Shown: positions 8,016 to 17,848, counted from the first letter of the stretch. The stretch: DNA of 64,000 nucleotides from Lacticaseibacillus rhamnosus (GCF_900636965.1 NZ_LR134331.1:2108001-2172000), one strand, 5' to 3'. Notes: a model not told the origin generated them from the sequence alone. Numbers and translations are program-made.

Positions 8016-9448
8016 ATCGCATCACCTTCTAAATTGCGATCACCATTGCGATCATCGGCAACAGTTTTGGCTTTTTTCATTGGTGGTTCAGGGACAGTTA
8101 ATTCAGGATCGAGTTTGTTGGCCGCTTTGACAAACGGTACGTAAATCAGGAAGCCAATGACCATGTTGACGGCTTGCAGAATCGGGGCGCGCCAATCCAT
8201 GGTCGCAATGATCGAGTTCACAAACGGCGGCATGGACCAGACAATTTGGTTCTTAACCGGTGACACCCAGCCGAGCATGTGGGCGCCGTACGCGATGGAT
8301 ACCATGACAACCGGCGCGACAATAAATGGAATGAAGTAGATTGGGTCAAGGACAATCGGCAGTCCGAACATCACCGGCTCGTTCACGTTAAAACAGCCCG
8401 GTGCGATCGACAATTTGGCCACGGTGCGTTGATCGTCACGTTTGGAGAACATCAGAATCGCAATCAAAAGTAATAAGGTACTACCGGCGCCACCGATCCA
8501 CGCATACAAGTCAAAGGCGTTTCGGGTCCAGACAAACGGCAGTGCTTCACCTTTCATGAACGCATTCATATTGGCAATTTGGGCGGTGAGCCAGATGGAA
8601 TCCAGAACCGGCCCCAAAACGTTGGTGCCGTGAAGCCCGAAGAACCAGAAAATTTGTACCAGCAACGTCATGAGTAACACGGCCCAGAAGCCTTGCGACA
8701 TATTTAGCAGTGGTTCCTGCACGATGGTCGCAATGAATTCGATGACCGTGGTCTTGTTTAAGCTGAACAGATAATTCACAACGCCAGCCAGATATAAGGC
8801 CGCAGTTGCTGGAATAATACCGGTAAAAGCTTTGGCAATCGCTGGCGGTACTGCTTCTGGCATCCGGATCGTCACGTTCTTTTTCATTAACCAGATGTAA
8901 AGCGTCATCGCCAAGGCGCCCATGATCATGACGGTGAAGAAGCCATAGGAACCGAAGAACTTACCAAAGTTGAAAAAGCCCCACATGCTCACGTTCTTGC
9001 CATCGACTACCCCACCGGCATCGGTGATTAACTTGGCAGCACCTTTACTCAGCGTGCCTTTTAGCGGCAACATGAAGTTTTGCGGCAGGCTCATAATAAA
9101 CGTGCCTAACACCACAATCCCCCCGGTCACCGGCTCAACTTGGTATTGAACTGCCAGCTGATAGCCAAAAGTAAAGGCGAATAGCAAGCCTAAAATTGCC
9201 AGTGTGCCGGTCCAGACCATGGCGTTGATACCGATCAGCCACTGCATGGAGTCGACTATCCCCATCCACTTAAATTGGGTCGGAATATCGCGAATCAAAA
9301 CGTTCAAAACAGTGGAAACCGCCCCGGCCATCATCGCCGGCATGATCGCAATAAACGCGTCACGCAACGCCACTAACCAACGAATGGAGCCGATCTTGGC
9401 TGCAACCGGCACAACATGTCGATTCAACCATCCTATAAATGCATTCAT
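8012..9448 (-). CDS. PTS cellobiose-type transporter subunit IIC
   Basis: The membrane channel of a lactose/cellobiose/diacetylchitobiose-family PTS. The 478-residue product begins MNAFIGWLNRHVVPVAAKIG and has about ten hydrophobic segments. It includes the substrate-binding loop WFFGLHGTNVLGPVLDSIW and the later CFNVNEPVMFGLPIVLDP signature (Asn-Glu-Pro), both conserved in the IIC-cellobiose family. It is somewhat longer than typical (about 430-450) because of an inserted loop around 120-160 and a charged C-terminal tail. It is the first gene of the operon, with its own promoter. Substrate is not determined by sequence. Confidence 0.93.
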   Translation of the reverse strand: MNAFIGWLNRHVVPVAAKIGSIRWLVALRDAFIAIMPAMMAGAVSTVLNVLIRDIPTQFKWMGIVDSMQWLIGINAMVWTGTLAILGLLFAFTFGYQLAVQYQVEPVTGGIVVLGTFIMSLPQNFMLPLKGTLSKGAAKLITDAGGVVDGKNVSMWGFFNFGKFFGSYGFFTVMIMGALAMTLYIWLMKKNVTIRMPEAVPPAIAKAFTGIIPATAALYLAGVVNYLFSLNKTTVIEFIATIVQEPLLNMSQGFWAVLLMTLLVQIFWFFGLHGTNVLGPVLDSIWLTAQIANMNAFMKGEALPFVWTRNAFDLYAWIGGAGSTLLLLIAILMFSKRDDQRTVAKLSIAPGCFNVNEPVMFGLPIVLDPIYFIPFIVAPVVMVSIAYGAHMLGWVSPVKNQIVWSMPPFVNSIIATMDWRAPILQAVNMVIGFLIYVPFVKAANKLDPELTVPEPPMKKAKTVADDRNGDRNLEGDAI

Positions 9449-9508
9449 ATCACTGTACTCCCTTCAGAATTTTAAATAATGTCGCATTAATACTTAACTA
9501 CAATTAAA

Positions 9509-9538
9509 ATTCTACGGGAGTGCAGATCGGCGGGTCAA
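9509..9538 (-). promoter_or_regulatory. Promoter of the PTS operon
   Basis: On the minus strand TTGACC (9533-9538) and TAGAAT (9509-9514) are separated by 18 bases, about 60 bases upstream of the IIC start. A further TATAAT lies just upstream and may be a second start. Confidence 0.5.
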
Positions 9539-9598
9539 AGATTATAGTAGTTATTATTTATAATTTTTATAAGCAAAAAGTTTGACTTTTTCAGCTTT

Positions 9599-9612
9599 GT
9601 TAAGCGCTTTCA
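9599..9612. promoter_or_regulatory. Candidate cre site between the PTS operon and alpha-galactosidase
   Basis: GTTAAGCGCTTTCA matches 12 of 14 positions of the cre pattern around the AGCGCT core. It lies between two divergent sugar genes, upstream of the IIC promoter, and could serve both. Confidence 0.55.
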
Positions 9613-9783
9613 CAAGGACGCGTATCGGTATCGTGTTTGAACGAATGCATCTTATACTTTGCCGAGTTTAAAGATTGCTTCTCTGCAGGGCGTTGATACT
9701 TACATAAATCTCGCTTACGAGCAAATATAACCTCTATTGCTTATAATGGATTAAAGTTGGATGTTTTTAGCGCAACCACACGC

Positions 9784-9904
9784 CATAACGCGCTCCCCAG
9801 CGCAAGGATCTGCGTGTAAGGACCTCAGGCGCAATGGCCAAGACCGGGCCATCACGCCTGAGGCCACTTACACTCCGATCCCTAACCGCGCTGGCTCGCG
9901 CTCA
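9784..9904 (+). repeat. ~120-bp palindromic repeat, full copy (tandem 1)
   Basis: Begins CATAACGCGCTCCCCAGCGC and ends CGCGCTGGCTCGCGCTCA. Inner arms around CTCAGGCGCAATGGCC and GGGCCATCACGCCTGAG pair, and the outer arms also pair, making one long imperfect hairpin. It is followed two bases later by a second copy. Both lie in the leader of the alpha-galactosidase gene. Confidence 0.8.
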
Positions 9905-9906
9905 AT

Positions 9907-10026
9907 CATAACGCGCTCCCCGGCGCAGAAGCCTGCACATAAGGACCTTGGCGCAATGGCCAAAGCCCGGCCATCACACCCAAGGCCACTTATGCTTCGG
10001 CTTCTAACCGCGCCGGCTCGCGCTCA
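9907..10026 (+). repeat. ~120-bp palindromic repeat, full copy (tandem 2)
   Basis: Same element and orientation as the copy ending at 9904, with several base changes, many of them compensated on the opposite arm (for example CCTTGG with CCAAGG). It ends about ten bases before the AGGAGG box of alpha-galactosidase, so a transcript would present a large hairpin next to the ribosome binding site. Confidence 0.8.
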
Positions 10027-10048
10027 GCTCACAGGAGGACAGACTAAC

Positions 10049-12271
10049 ATGGCAAACATAGAATACGACCCGCAAAAGCAGCTTTTCCACCTGCATAATG
10101 ATACGTTTAGCTATATCATTCAGGTGATTCGCGGCTATTTGGTCAAGCGGTATTGCGGACCGGCGCTTGAACGTTTTTCCGGTACTGCCAAGCTGGAAGA
10201 TTTCAGTCATGCGTTTAACATTCAAAATGATGCGGCGCCGTTTTCGCTCACGACCTTGCCGCTTGAATATAGTACGCTGATGGGCGGGGATTATCGGACG
10301 CCTGGCTATGCCGTTCGCAATGGGCATGGGCAATTGATCGGGAATCTGAAGTTTCATGATTTTCAGATTCTGGCGGGAAATAAAAACTTCAATGACACTT
10401 TGCCGACCGCGCGCACTCCGCATGGGCAGACACTGGTGATCACGATGCATGACGAAACCGATACGCTGGCGGTGAATCTCAAGTACACCATCGTTGGTGA
10501 TCTGCCTGTCCTGCTTAAACAAGTGGCTTACCACAATCTGAGTGACGACACCCTTACGATTACCCATGCTGCGAGCTTACAACTGGACTTTGATGATCAT
10601 GCTTACGATCTCATTACTTTGACGGGCGCCCATCTCAGCGAAGCCAGCGTCACCCGGCAACCGCTCACACCGGGTAAAAAGTCCATCGCCAGCAATTATG
10701 GTGCCAGTGGTCCACAAGGCGTTCCGGCAACGATTCTGGCGGCACCGGCAACGGATGACTTTGCAGGTGAGGCGCTTGGTATGGCGCTGTTGTGGAGTGG
10801 CAACTTTAGCTACACCGCGCAAGTCGATCAGTTTGGCAACAGTCGGCTGGTGATGGGCCTGAATCCGGAGCTCTTTTCCTGGCAGCTGAAGCCTGGTGAA
10901 CCGTTTGTGACCCCGGAAGCGGCGGTGGCTTACACGACCAATGGCTTGAATGATCTCAGTCATATTTTCCACCGCTTTTTTGCCGATCACGTCATGCCAT
11001 TGCCGCGGAAAAATCTGATCGAATATAACACTTGGGAGTCTACGTACTTTGATGTCAGTGAAGCCAAGGTGCGCGCCGAAATTCCTAAGGCCGAGGCGCT
11101 CGGAGTCGAATTGATTGTGATTGATGATGGCTGGTTCAAGAATCGGCCGAATGATGCCGGCCAGCTCGGCGATTGGGTGCCTGATCCGGTCAAATTTCCC
11201 CGTGGGTTGCGCCCGATTGCCGATGCCTTGCACGAGCGCGGACTAGCATTCGGTTTATGGGTCGAACCGGAAATGATCACTGAAAATAGTGAGTTATATG
11301 CCGAACATCCGGATTGGGCGATGCAATACGTTGGCCAAAAGCCGTTACGTTCGCGCAATCAGTTAATTCTGGATCTTAGCCAGCGAATTGTTCAGGATCA
11401 TCTGATTAAGGTGCTAACTGATTTGGTCCGGACCAATCATATTGATTATTTGAAATGGGATTACAACCGTCATTTCAGCCAGCCCGGAAGTCCGGTACTG
11501 CCACCTGATCAACAAGGCGAAGTCGGCTATCGATACACCCGCGGCTTGTATCGGGTTTTGAAAACATTGCGCGACACTTTTCCCGATCTGCTTATCGAAA
11601 ATTGCTCGTCAGGCGGTGGCCGGTTGGATGGCGGGATGCTGGCGTATACGGATCAAACCTGGACCAGTGATTTTACCGATCCTGTTTACCGGATGAAAAT
11701 TATGAACGGCTTCTCCTTATTCTTCCCGCTTAAAACCTTCGTCTCGCATTTCACGATGTCACCAAATTTGCAGGACTCGCGAGTCACGCCTTTGCAAACG
11801 CGGGCGCTGCTTAGTCTGGTGGGCGTTACCGGGATCGAGTGTCCGCCAAGCCAGTTGAGTGACGCTGAAGCCGCGGCGGTTAAAGCCAGCTTTGCCTTTT
11901 ACAAAGCTAATCGTACGGAATTGCAAAATGGCAGTCTTTATCGGCTGCATCCCAGTCATCCGAATCAGGATCAGGTATGCTGGCTGATCACCAACGAAGC
12001 CAAAACCAAGGCGCTCGTCTTAACGTCAGCTGGCGTGGTTTCGCCGATTCCGCACTACCAACATGTGCTGTTGCATTACCTCAACCCGGAAGTATCCTAC
12101 CAGATTAATGACAAGGCCACGGCCACCGGTGCTGAACTCAATTATGCCGGGATCACTTTACCGCTGGCGCATGGTGATTTTTCCGCTACCTTAATGACGT
12201 TGCGCGTGGTGAGTCACCTGCCACAAACCACGGCACTGCCTGGTGGCGACATCGGTGAGTTGCGATTTTAA
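10049..12271 (+). CDS. aga: Alpha-galactosidase, glycoside hydrolase family 36
   Basis: Hydrolyses terminal alpha-galactose from melibiose, raffinose and related sugars in the cytosol. The 740-residue product has the usual length: an N-terminal beta-supersandwich (to about 330), a TIM barrel and a C-terminal beta domain. The barrel shows VIDDGWF, FGLWVEPEM, the nucleophile Asp471 in LKWDYNRHF, ENCSSGGGR, and the acid/base Asp541 in WTSDFTDP. The start is the ATG at 10049, which has AGGAGG 10 bases upstream. The frame stays open back to 9761, but that part is only translated repeat sequence. No signal peptide is seen. It is divergent from a PTS operon and near a cre site. No alpha-galactoside transporter is adjacent. 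Confidence 0.96.
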   Translation: MANIEYDPQKQLFHLHNDTFSYIIQVIRGYLVKRYCGPALERFSGTAKLEDFSHAFNIQNDAAPFSLTTLPLEYSTLMGGDYRTPGYAVRNGHGQLIGNLKFHDFQILAGNKNFNDTLPTARTPHGQTLVITMHDETDTLAVNLKYTIVGDLPVLLKQVAYHNLSDDTLTITHAASLQLDFDDHAYDLITLTGAHLSEASVTRQPLTPGKKSIASNYGASGPQGVPATILAAPATDDFAGEALGMALLWSGNFSYTAQVDQFGNSRLVMGLNPELFSWQLKPGEPFVTPEAAVAYTTNGLNDLSHIFHRFFADHVMPLPRKNLIEYNTWESTYFDVSEAKVRAEIPKAEALGVELIVIDDGWFKNRPNDAGQLGDWVPDPVKFPRGLRPIADALHERGLAFGLWVEPEMITENSELYAEHPDWAMQYVGQKPLRSRNQLILDLSQRIVQDHLIKVLTDLVRTNHIDYLKWDYNRHFSQPGSPVLPPDQQGEVGYRYTRGLYRVLKTLRDTFPDLLIENCSSGGGRLDGGMLAYTDQTWTSDFTDPVYRMKIMNGFSLFFPLKTFVSHFTMSPNLQDSRVTPLQTRALLSLVGVTGIECPPSQLSDAEAAAVKASFAFYKANRTELQNGSLYRLHPSHPNQDQVCWLITNEAKTKALVLTSAGVVSPIPHYQHVLLHYLNPEVSYQINDKATATGAELNYAGITLPLAHGDFSATLMTLRVVSHLPQTTALPGGDIGELRF

Positions 12272-12328
12272 CGAAGTCAGCAAAAGTTTCTTAAGTAGTT
12301 TATCTTATATAGAAAGTTTGGTTTCCAC

Positions 12329-13072
12329 ATGAAGTTTATCATCGCACCGGCTAAGAAAATGGTGGTCGCTCAGGACGATTTTCCCGTTCAAAGTCAGCCG
12401 CAGTTTCGTGATCAGGCGGCGTGGCTGCTACGTCACATGCAGCAGCTCACCCGCGCAGAAGCCCAGACACTGTGGCATACCAGCGAAAAACTCACCGGTG
12501 CGGCGTACGCACAGCTGCAAACCAGTGACGTGACGGCGCACCAATCACCTGCGATTTTCAGCTATGTCGGGATTCAGTATCAGTACATGGCGCCTGACCT
12601 GTTGGATGATGCCGGCTTAGCCTATATTCAGCAACATTTACGGATTTTGTCTGGTCTATACGGTATCTTGCGACCGTTTGACGGCATTGTTCCATATCGG
12701 TTGGAAATGCAAACCCGTCTGGCTGCGGTGCCGAATCATAGCTTATATAATTTTTGGGGCGATCGGCTGTATCAGGCACTGGCGACCATCCCCGGCCCGA
12801 TCATCAACCTCGCCTCTGATGAATATGCCAAAACTATCCGTCCTTACCTGCAGCCGGCTGATCAGTTTATCACCGTCCGCTTTGCCCATAACGTCAACGG
12901 CAAACTCAAAACCCGTGCGACTTATGCTAAAATGGCACGCGGGGAAATGGTGCGGTATGCTGCCACACATCGGGTTACAACAGTGGCGGAACTGACGCAC
13001 TTTGACTCGCCGACTTATCGGTTTGATGCGCCACTTTCGACCGCGGATGAGCTTGTTTTTATTGCAAAATAG
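12329..13072 (+). CDS. yaaA: YaaA family peroxide stress protein
   Basis: The 247-residue product is full length for the YaaA (DUF328/UPF0246) family and begins MKFIIAPAKKM. It carries the family signatures PAIFSYVGIQYQYM, LRILSGLYGILRPFDGI and NLASDEYAKTI. In E. coli YaaA lowers free iron and protects DNA under peroxide stress, and the fold is reported to bind DNA. It follows alpha-galactosidase by 57 bases but has an unrelated role, and it ends in a strong terminator. Family assignment is secure; function in this organism is inferred from the family. Confidence 0.94.
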   Translation: MKFIIAPAKKMVVAQDDFPVQSQPQFRDQAAWLLRHMQQLTRAEAQTLWHTSEKLTGAAYAQLQTSDVTAHQSPAIFSYVGIQYQYMAPDLLDDAGLAYIQQHLRILSGLYGILRPFDGIVPYRLEMQTRLAAVPNHSLYNFWGDRLYQALATIPGPIINLASDEYAKTIRPYLQPADQFITVRFAHNVNGKLKTRATYAKMARGEMVRYAATHRVTTVAELTHFDSPTYRFDAPLSTADELVFIAK

Positions 13073-13090
13073 GACAAGTTGACTTCTAAG

Positions 13091-13147
13091 AATGGCCTAC
13101 AACCAAGTCCAGCTTTACTTTGGGCTTGGTTGTAGGTCATTTTTTTG
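13091..13147 (+). terminator. Terminator after yaaA
   Basis: ATGgCCTACAACCAAG pairs with CTTGGTTGTAGGtCAT across a short loop and runs into seven T residues. It lies just past the yaaA stop. Confidence 0.92.
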
Positions 13148-13227
13148 TTGTTAGGACCTTTTTAAGTGACAAAACGACTGTCTGCGAGTTAATATATAAA
13201 CAATATCAAGAAAGGCTTGTTTATAGA

Positions 13228-13971
13228 ATGACAAATAACATTTTCGTTTATAAAATATCCGAATTGCAGCAAGGCTACTACCTAGAATCCGGCTACCTTC
13301 ACTGCCACTATTGCGACACTAGTTTCGCCGAAGATGAAGTTTATCCACAAAACGGCCGTTACTTCACTGCTGAAGCGATGATCAAACGCCACATTCAACA
13401 TGTCCACAACGGTGCATTGGCCGCCTTACTGCAGCAGCCAGCCAATCAACTCGGTATATCTGCCAGTCAGCAACAAGTTCTGCGCCTGTTTGCCCAAGGA
13501 TTAAGCGACACGGTGATTGCCCAGCGCTTAAAAGTTTCGGCTTCCACCATCCGCAACTATCGCTTCAAGTTTCGAGAAAAACAGCAGCAAGCGCAGCATT
13601 TTCTCGCCGCAATGGCCTTGCTCGCCTTGCCGGATGCCCTGATCATGCCGCATGATGGCGCCACCATGATTGATGACCGGTATGCGATTACCCCACAAGA
13701 ACGGGAAAAGACTTTAAAAGCCTTCCTCACTCCTGATGGCCGGGTGACAAATTGGCCCGCCAAGGAAAAACGTAAACTGATCATTTTGTCCGAGATTTTC
13801 AAAGACTTCGACCCCCAGAAAAACTATTCCGAGACCGCCGTCAACGAAATATTGCAGCGTCACGTATCGGATTACGTCACCGTTCGCCGTAATCTGATCG
13901 AATACGGCTTCCTTGATCGCACCGCAGACGGCCGTACTTATTGGGTGAATGCTAACGGACCGGCACGCTAA
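13228..13971 (+). CDS. Zinc-finger-like / LuxR-type HTH / DUF2087 transcription regulator
   Basis: Predicted 247-residue DNA-binding protein. Residues about 20-60 hold a C-x2-C...H-x4-H arrangement (CHYCDTSF...RHIQHVHNG) like a single zinc finger. Residues about 80-110 form a LuxR/GerE-type helix-turn-helix (FAQGLSDTVIAQRLKVSASTIRNYRFKFREK). The C-terminal part (RKLIILSEIFKDFDPQKNYSETAVNEIL...YVTVRRNLIEYGFLDR) matches the DUF2087 domain. The ATG at 13228 follows AAGAAAGG at a rather long spacing. The frame upstream to 13120 is excluded because it crosses the yaaA terminator. It is a single gene; its targets are unknown. Confidence 0.83.
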   Translation: MTNNIFVYKISELQQGYYLESGYLHCHYCDTSFAEDEVYPQNGRYFTAEAMIKRHIQHVHNGALAALLQQPANQLGISASQQQVLRLFAQGLSDTVIAQRLKVSASTIRNYRFKFREKQQQAQHFLAAMALLALPDALIMPHDGATMIDDRYAITPQEREKTLKAFLTPDGRVTNWPAKEKRKLIILSEIFKDFDPQKNYSETAVNEILQRHVSDYVTVRRNLIEYGFLDRTADGRTYWVNANGPAR

Positions 13972-14006
13972 GCACGTAGGAAGTTTTAACTGGTATTAAC
14001 GGATGC

Positions 14007-14040
14007 AAAAAAGTCACGCCAACAATGAGCGTGACTTTTT
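14007..14040. terminator. Bidirectional terminator
   Basis: AAAAAAGTCACGC and GCGTGACTTTTT pair over an 8-base loop. It serves the regulator gene on the plus strand and recD2, ending at 14048, on the minus strand. Confidence 0.9.
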
Positions 14041-14047
14041 ACATATA

Positions 14048-16622
14048 TCAATGTTCAGCAGACGATTTACGAACCGGTATCTTGGCCACTGTCTCAACAA
14101 CTTGATTCAAAATATCCAGCTGCTCAGCATAACGCACCAAAAATGGCTGGCTGGTGGCATCGGGCTTTTCCGCCTCCAGTGCCGCGCGCGGTTGGTTTCC
14201 TTGGTGTTGCTGATGATCCAACCACGCCAGTATCTGTTCAAATGTGAAGCGGCTGAAGTTATCCACCGTCAATTGTCCCGATAGCAGGCTACCGAGTAAG
14301 TCGTGGCGAGTGTCCATGGGATAAATCTGCGTCCGCGCCAGCAACACCCGAAAGTCGCCAAAAAAGATAAAGCGTGCTTGCGTTCGCGTCAACGCGGTAT
14401 AAAAGCTCTGGGCATTTAACATATGATCGGCCCCGTTAACAATCGCAATCACCGTGTCCGCCTGACCGCCTTGCGCTTTGTGGACGGTGATCGCATACGC
14501 CAACGTCAACGCCCGCGGCACGCTACCGAAACTGTAATAACAGCTGGCCAACTTGGACAACCAGAAACCGCCGCTTGGTATCAATATGGGCAATCACACC
14601 GGTATCACCATTGGCCATAATCGTCTCCCGCCAACGTTTTGTCCCGAATTCGTCGGTTTGCTGCAACCCGTTTTCGCCTAAAACTGCGCGCCGCTCCCAG
14701 GTCTTAGGATCAACCAGCGCCACATGCTTGTCATTTTTTAAAATCATGACCCGATCACGCATTCGCAAATGGTGCTTTTGCTTGGTCACCGGATCGACAT
14801 AACTGCTGACGTATTCTTCCTCCCCTGGCCTAGTCGGATTGACCAAGGCCTGCAGTTCGGCATTAAATCGCAGTCGACCAGTAGCGCCCACATTTTTATT
14901 CACAATTAAAAGTTGCGAGTCCAGCTCATGGCCATTTTTGGCTAGCGCGTCTTGATACGCCTTGATTCCGGCATCGAAAACGCGGCCGGCATCGCGCTGA
15001 TTGTAAAGTGCCACATTGCCGCTGACATAGCGATCATCATCCGGCCCGAATGGCAGTGGCAGTCGATCCCGAATTCGATTGGCCAGCGCCAGCACCCCTG
15101 ATTGCGCATCCTGACGATAAACGCGCGTCAAAGTTGTGGCCGCCACCTGCGAATCGGCTAAACAGTCCTTCAAAAAGTTCCCCGGACCAATTGGCGGCAG
15201 CTGAAAGACATCGCCGACAAACAACACGTGCGCCTTTTTGAAATTCACGTGTTTCAACACGGTATGGGCCAAGGGTGTGGTTAACATCGAGCTTTCATCG
15301 ACAATGATCAACCGCGCATCACCAAACGTCTCCCAATCAGACTCAGCATTGAACCGCTCAACCTCCTCGCCTGGCAGCAAGTGCAAGTACGCGTGAATCG
15401 TGGCGGCAGGTTCGTGCGTATACTTCGCCAACACCTTCGCGGCCCGCCCGGTTGGTGCCAGCAACACACTTTTCCCCTTCGCCTGGGCATTGAAAAAGTG
15501 AACCAGCAAATTGGTCAACCAAGTCTTACCGGTGCCCGCACTGCCATTCAGCACACTTAGCCCATGCCGATTCACATTCTGAAAAGCGGCGCGCTGCTGG
15601 TCGTTGATGACGAGTTGATGGCGATCCAAAAATTGATCCAGTTTATCATCCAGTTCTTCCGGCTTGATCAGTGGCTCTGCGGTTTTTTGCGCCACCGTCA
15701 TGATTTTGGCCACTGAGCCTTCCGTGGCAAACATATCGCAGCTGGTCACCAAGTCATACTGTTCATTTAACAAAAAGCCATACGCCAACGCCTGCTTAGG
15801 GTCAGCAAACATCGTCAGGTCTTCGGCGCGCACGCCTAATAACGTGGCTGCTTGCTGCTTGAACCACGTGATCGTAATGTAGGTCAACCCTTGCGTCAAA
15901 ACCGCCGTCCGGAAAATGTACTGCAACCCGGCAGCGAGCCGATGCGGATCATTGGCCGCAACCCCACGACTTTTAGCAAACGCATCCGCCTTTTTGAAAT
16001 CAAACTGCGCCACTTGCATCAGTAAATAAGGATTGGCATCAATATGGTGCATGGCCAGCTCAGCATCTTTATACGCCAGCCAGATTTTCTCATACGTCAT
16101 CGAACTGAGTGCTTTACCCCAGTGGTTAGCCAACACTGCAACCTCAAGCTTGCCGCGAATGGCCATGGCAATTTTTTGGATCGTTGCCGACCCGATCCCC
16201 GGAATCCGTGCATCCTTAATCGTGGCTTTTGAAAAAGTCGCCAAAATCGGCTCGTCATCGGCAAACGCTTCATGCAAGCGGCGTAAAACCGTTGGCTGGT
16301 GTACGAGCAAGGTTTCAAGCAATTGCCACTGGCGGCGGGGTTCTTTCGGTAACCCAAAATGCAGCCGCGCCACTTTATAAGACGGTTTCCGATAGCGCAG
16401 TGAATCGGCATCATCATAAACCAAATCAGCAGTGATAATGGCACGCTGATTGTAATAGCCCATATCGCCGGTCACCGTGGCTTCTTGCGTGAGCGTCATT
16501 TTGAGCGCCGGATTCGGGTTTAAAATCCGCACCGCGTAAACTTTATAATCGCTGGTATCACTGTTGAACAATAACTTAATAATCTGCAAGTCAACATTTT
16601 CATAAACCTGAGTCTGTGGCAC
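14048..16622 (-). pseudogene. recD2: SF1 helicase RecD2, split by a frameshift near 14540
   Basis: RecD2 is a 5'-3' DNA helicase of Firmicutes (about 750-860 residues). The first frame (16622 to 14523, 699 residues) has an OB-like/helix-hairpin-helix N-terminal half (GIGSATIQKIA), Walker A GSAGTGKT at 360-367, Walker B VDESSML and the motif VLFVGDVFQLPPIG. It then loses the family sequence and stops. The remainder continues in the next frame (from about 14543 down to 14048) with AYAITVHKAQG (motif V) and FYTALTRTQARF (motif VI). Dropping one T in the CTGTTATTACAG context at 14530-14545 would restore a continuous protein of about 858 residues. As written the gene lacks motifs V and VI in its main frame. 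It may be a true one-base insertion or a sequencing error. Confidence 0.85.
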
Positions 16623-16662
16623 CGTGCACCAACCTCCTCTCTAATATATTTCGCGTTATCGG

Positions 16663-17265
16663 TCACAATTGTATCCGTAATTTTGTCGTCTCATGGGTGG
16701 CAGCCCGATCAAGCTTGGTGGCAATGCGAAACCGAAAATCCGCTGGCAAGCTCTGGAGTTGCTGCTGCGCCCATTGTTGGATGAACGTTGGCTGATGCCG
16801 CGGCTGATAAAACGTCAAGTCGCAACGGTGCGTACTGTACACAACCACATCTCCCCGCTTGTGACGCGCAGCCCATTGCAAACCCGCCACCAGCGCGATG
16901 AGGCCCGCAGATGGTACATAGAATTTTTGCGCCGGTTTGTAATCATCAGGCGTGAGTTCTGCATTTGCCGGGGCATCTGCATACGCCAGTTCCTTGATCG
17001 CGTCATCCAAAAATTCGGTCTGCCGCAACAACAACTGATCGTTTGCATCCGTAATCTTAAGGCCGAACCGGTTGCCATTTAAATCATTCATCCACGCCAA
17101 ATAGACCTTTGTTTGCGGCTCAAAATCAGCATGGTCAGCATCGTGCTGTAAGTTAGCCATGCCGCGGTGGAGCAAGACGCCTTTCGTGGTAGTGCCGTTT
17201 GGTAAGCGAATCTCCGGTTGGCGCTCAGCAGCAGCCGGCTGTGAATTTGTATGATTGGTTTCCAT
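16663..17265 (-). CDS. Hypothetical protein upstream of recD2
   Basis: The 200-residue product was not recognised. The ATG at 17265 follows GTGAGG 7 bases upstream; the longer frame to 17361 lacks a site. It has no signal peptide or membrane segment. The alternation of strands and helices, with TKVYLAWMNDLNGNRFGLKI early and AGLIALVAGLQWAARH followed by DVVVYS later, is reminiscent of an RNase H-like fold, but catalytic acidic residues are not clear. It lies 40 bases upstream of recD2 on the same strand and may be cotranscribed with it, which would fit a nucleic-acid role. This is only suggestive. Confidence 0.65.
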   Translation of the reverse strand: METNHTNSQPAAAERQPEIRLPNGTTTKGVLLHRGMANLQHDADHADFEPQTKVYLAWMNDLNGNRFGLKITDANDQLLLRQTEFLDDAIKELAYADAPANAELTPDDYKPAQKFYVPSAGLIALVAGLQWAARHKRGDVVVYSTHRCDLTFYQPRHQPTFIQQWAQQQLQSLPADFRFRIATKLDRAATHETTKLRIQL

Positions 17266-17848
17266 TATATGCCTCACTTCTAATCGTAAGCTTACCCGGT
17301 GCAAGCAGTGACTGCAAACCGCCCTCAAAACGGTTGTGTCTATTGCCGAGAAGGCTGTCACTCACAGCTTGTGAAAAACTTATCGCTTTTTAATTCCAAT
17401 CTCTATTTAAAAACAATTAATTGCAGTAAATCTGCTTGTGCGCCACCTTTAAAGGACCTAAGATAACGAGTTAACATCAAACAGCTCGGCTTATTATCAG
17501 GTAGTCTAAGACTTTGTTCGGCTAGGCCAGAATTGATTAGTATTTTCATATAATCGCGCCACTGCCTAGTCTAACAATGAAAGTCTCAAAATTTGACAGT
17601 TTTTTTCCTAAAACTGAGACAAAAAGCTCTTTTTGAATGAGCTCGCAAATTGCTCGTAAAGATTAATTTACCAAAAAGGTTTACAAATCAACCTTTTCTG
17701 CTCGTTTGTGAATTTGCCAAATCAATTTTCTTTGTTTCCCAAATTATCTGGCTACAATTAAAGGTGTTCCAAAATTGTTTCGTACTTGGCATAAAGCGCT
17801 TGTCGACATAAGGGCTTTTAGCTGCAAGTTTTGCCGACTCACGCTTAC
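17266..17848. other. AT-rich intergenic region upstream of the WxL-like gene
   Basis: About 580 bases without a supported gene. An inverted repeat with GTCTCA at 17583 and TGAGAC at 17615, enclosing CAGTTTT/AAAACTG, could be a weak terminator or operator. A TACAAT hexamer near 17754 is a possible -10 for the downstream secreted protein. Base composition is clearly more AT-rich than the flanking genes. Confidence 0.4.

Noticed and set aside
9761-10048. N-terminal extension of alpha-galactosidase by about 96 residues
   Set aside because: The extension only translates two palindromic repeats. The ATG at 10049 has an AGGAGG site and gives the normal family length.
13120-13227. Upstream extension of the zinc-finger/HTH gene
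   Set aside because: It overlaps the yaaA terminator hairpin and has no ribosome binding site.
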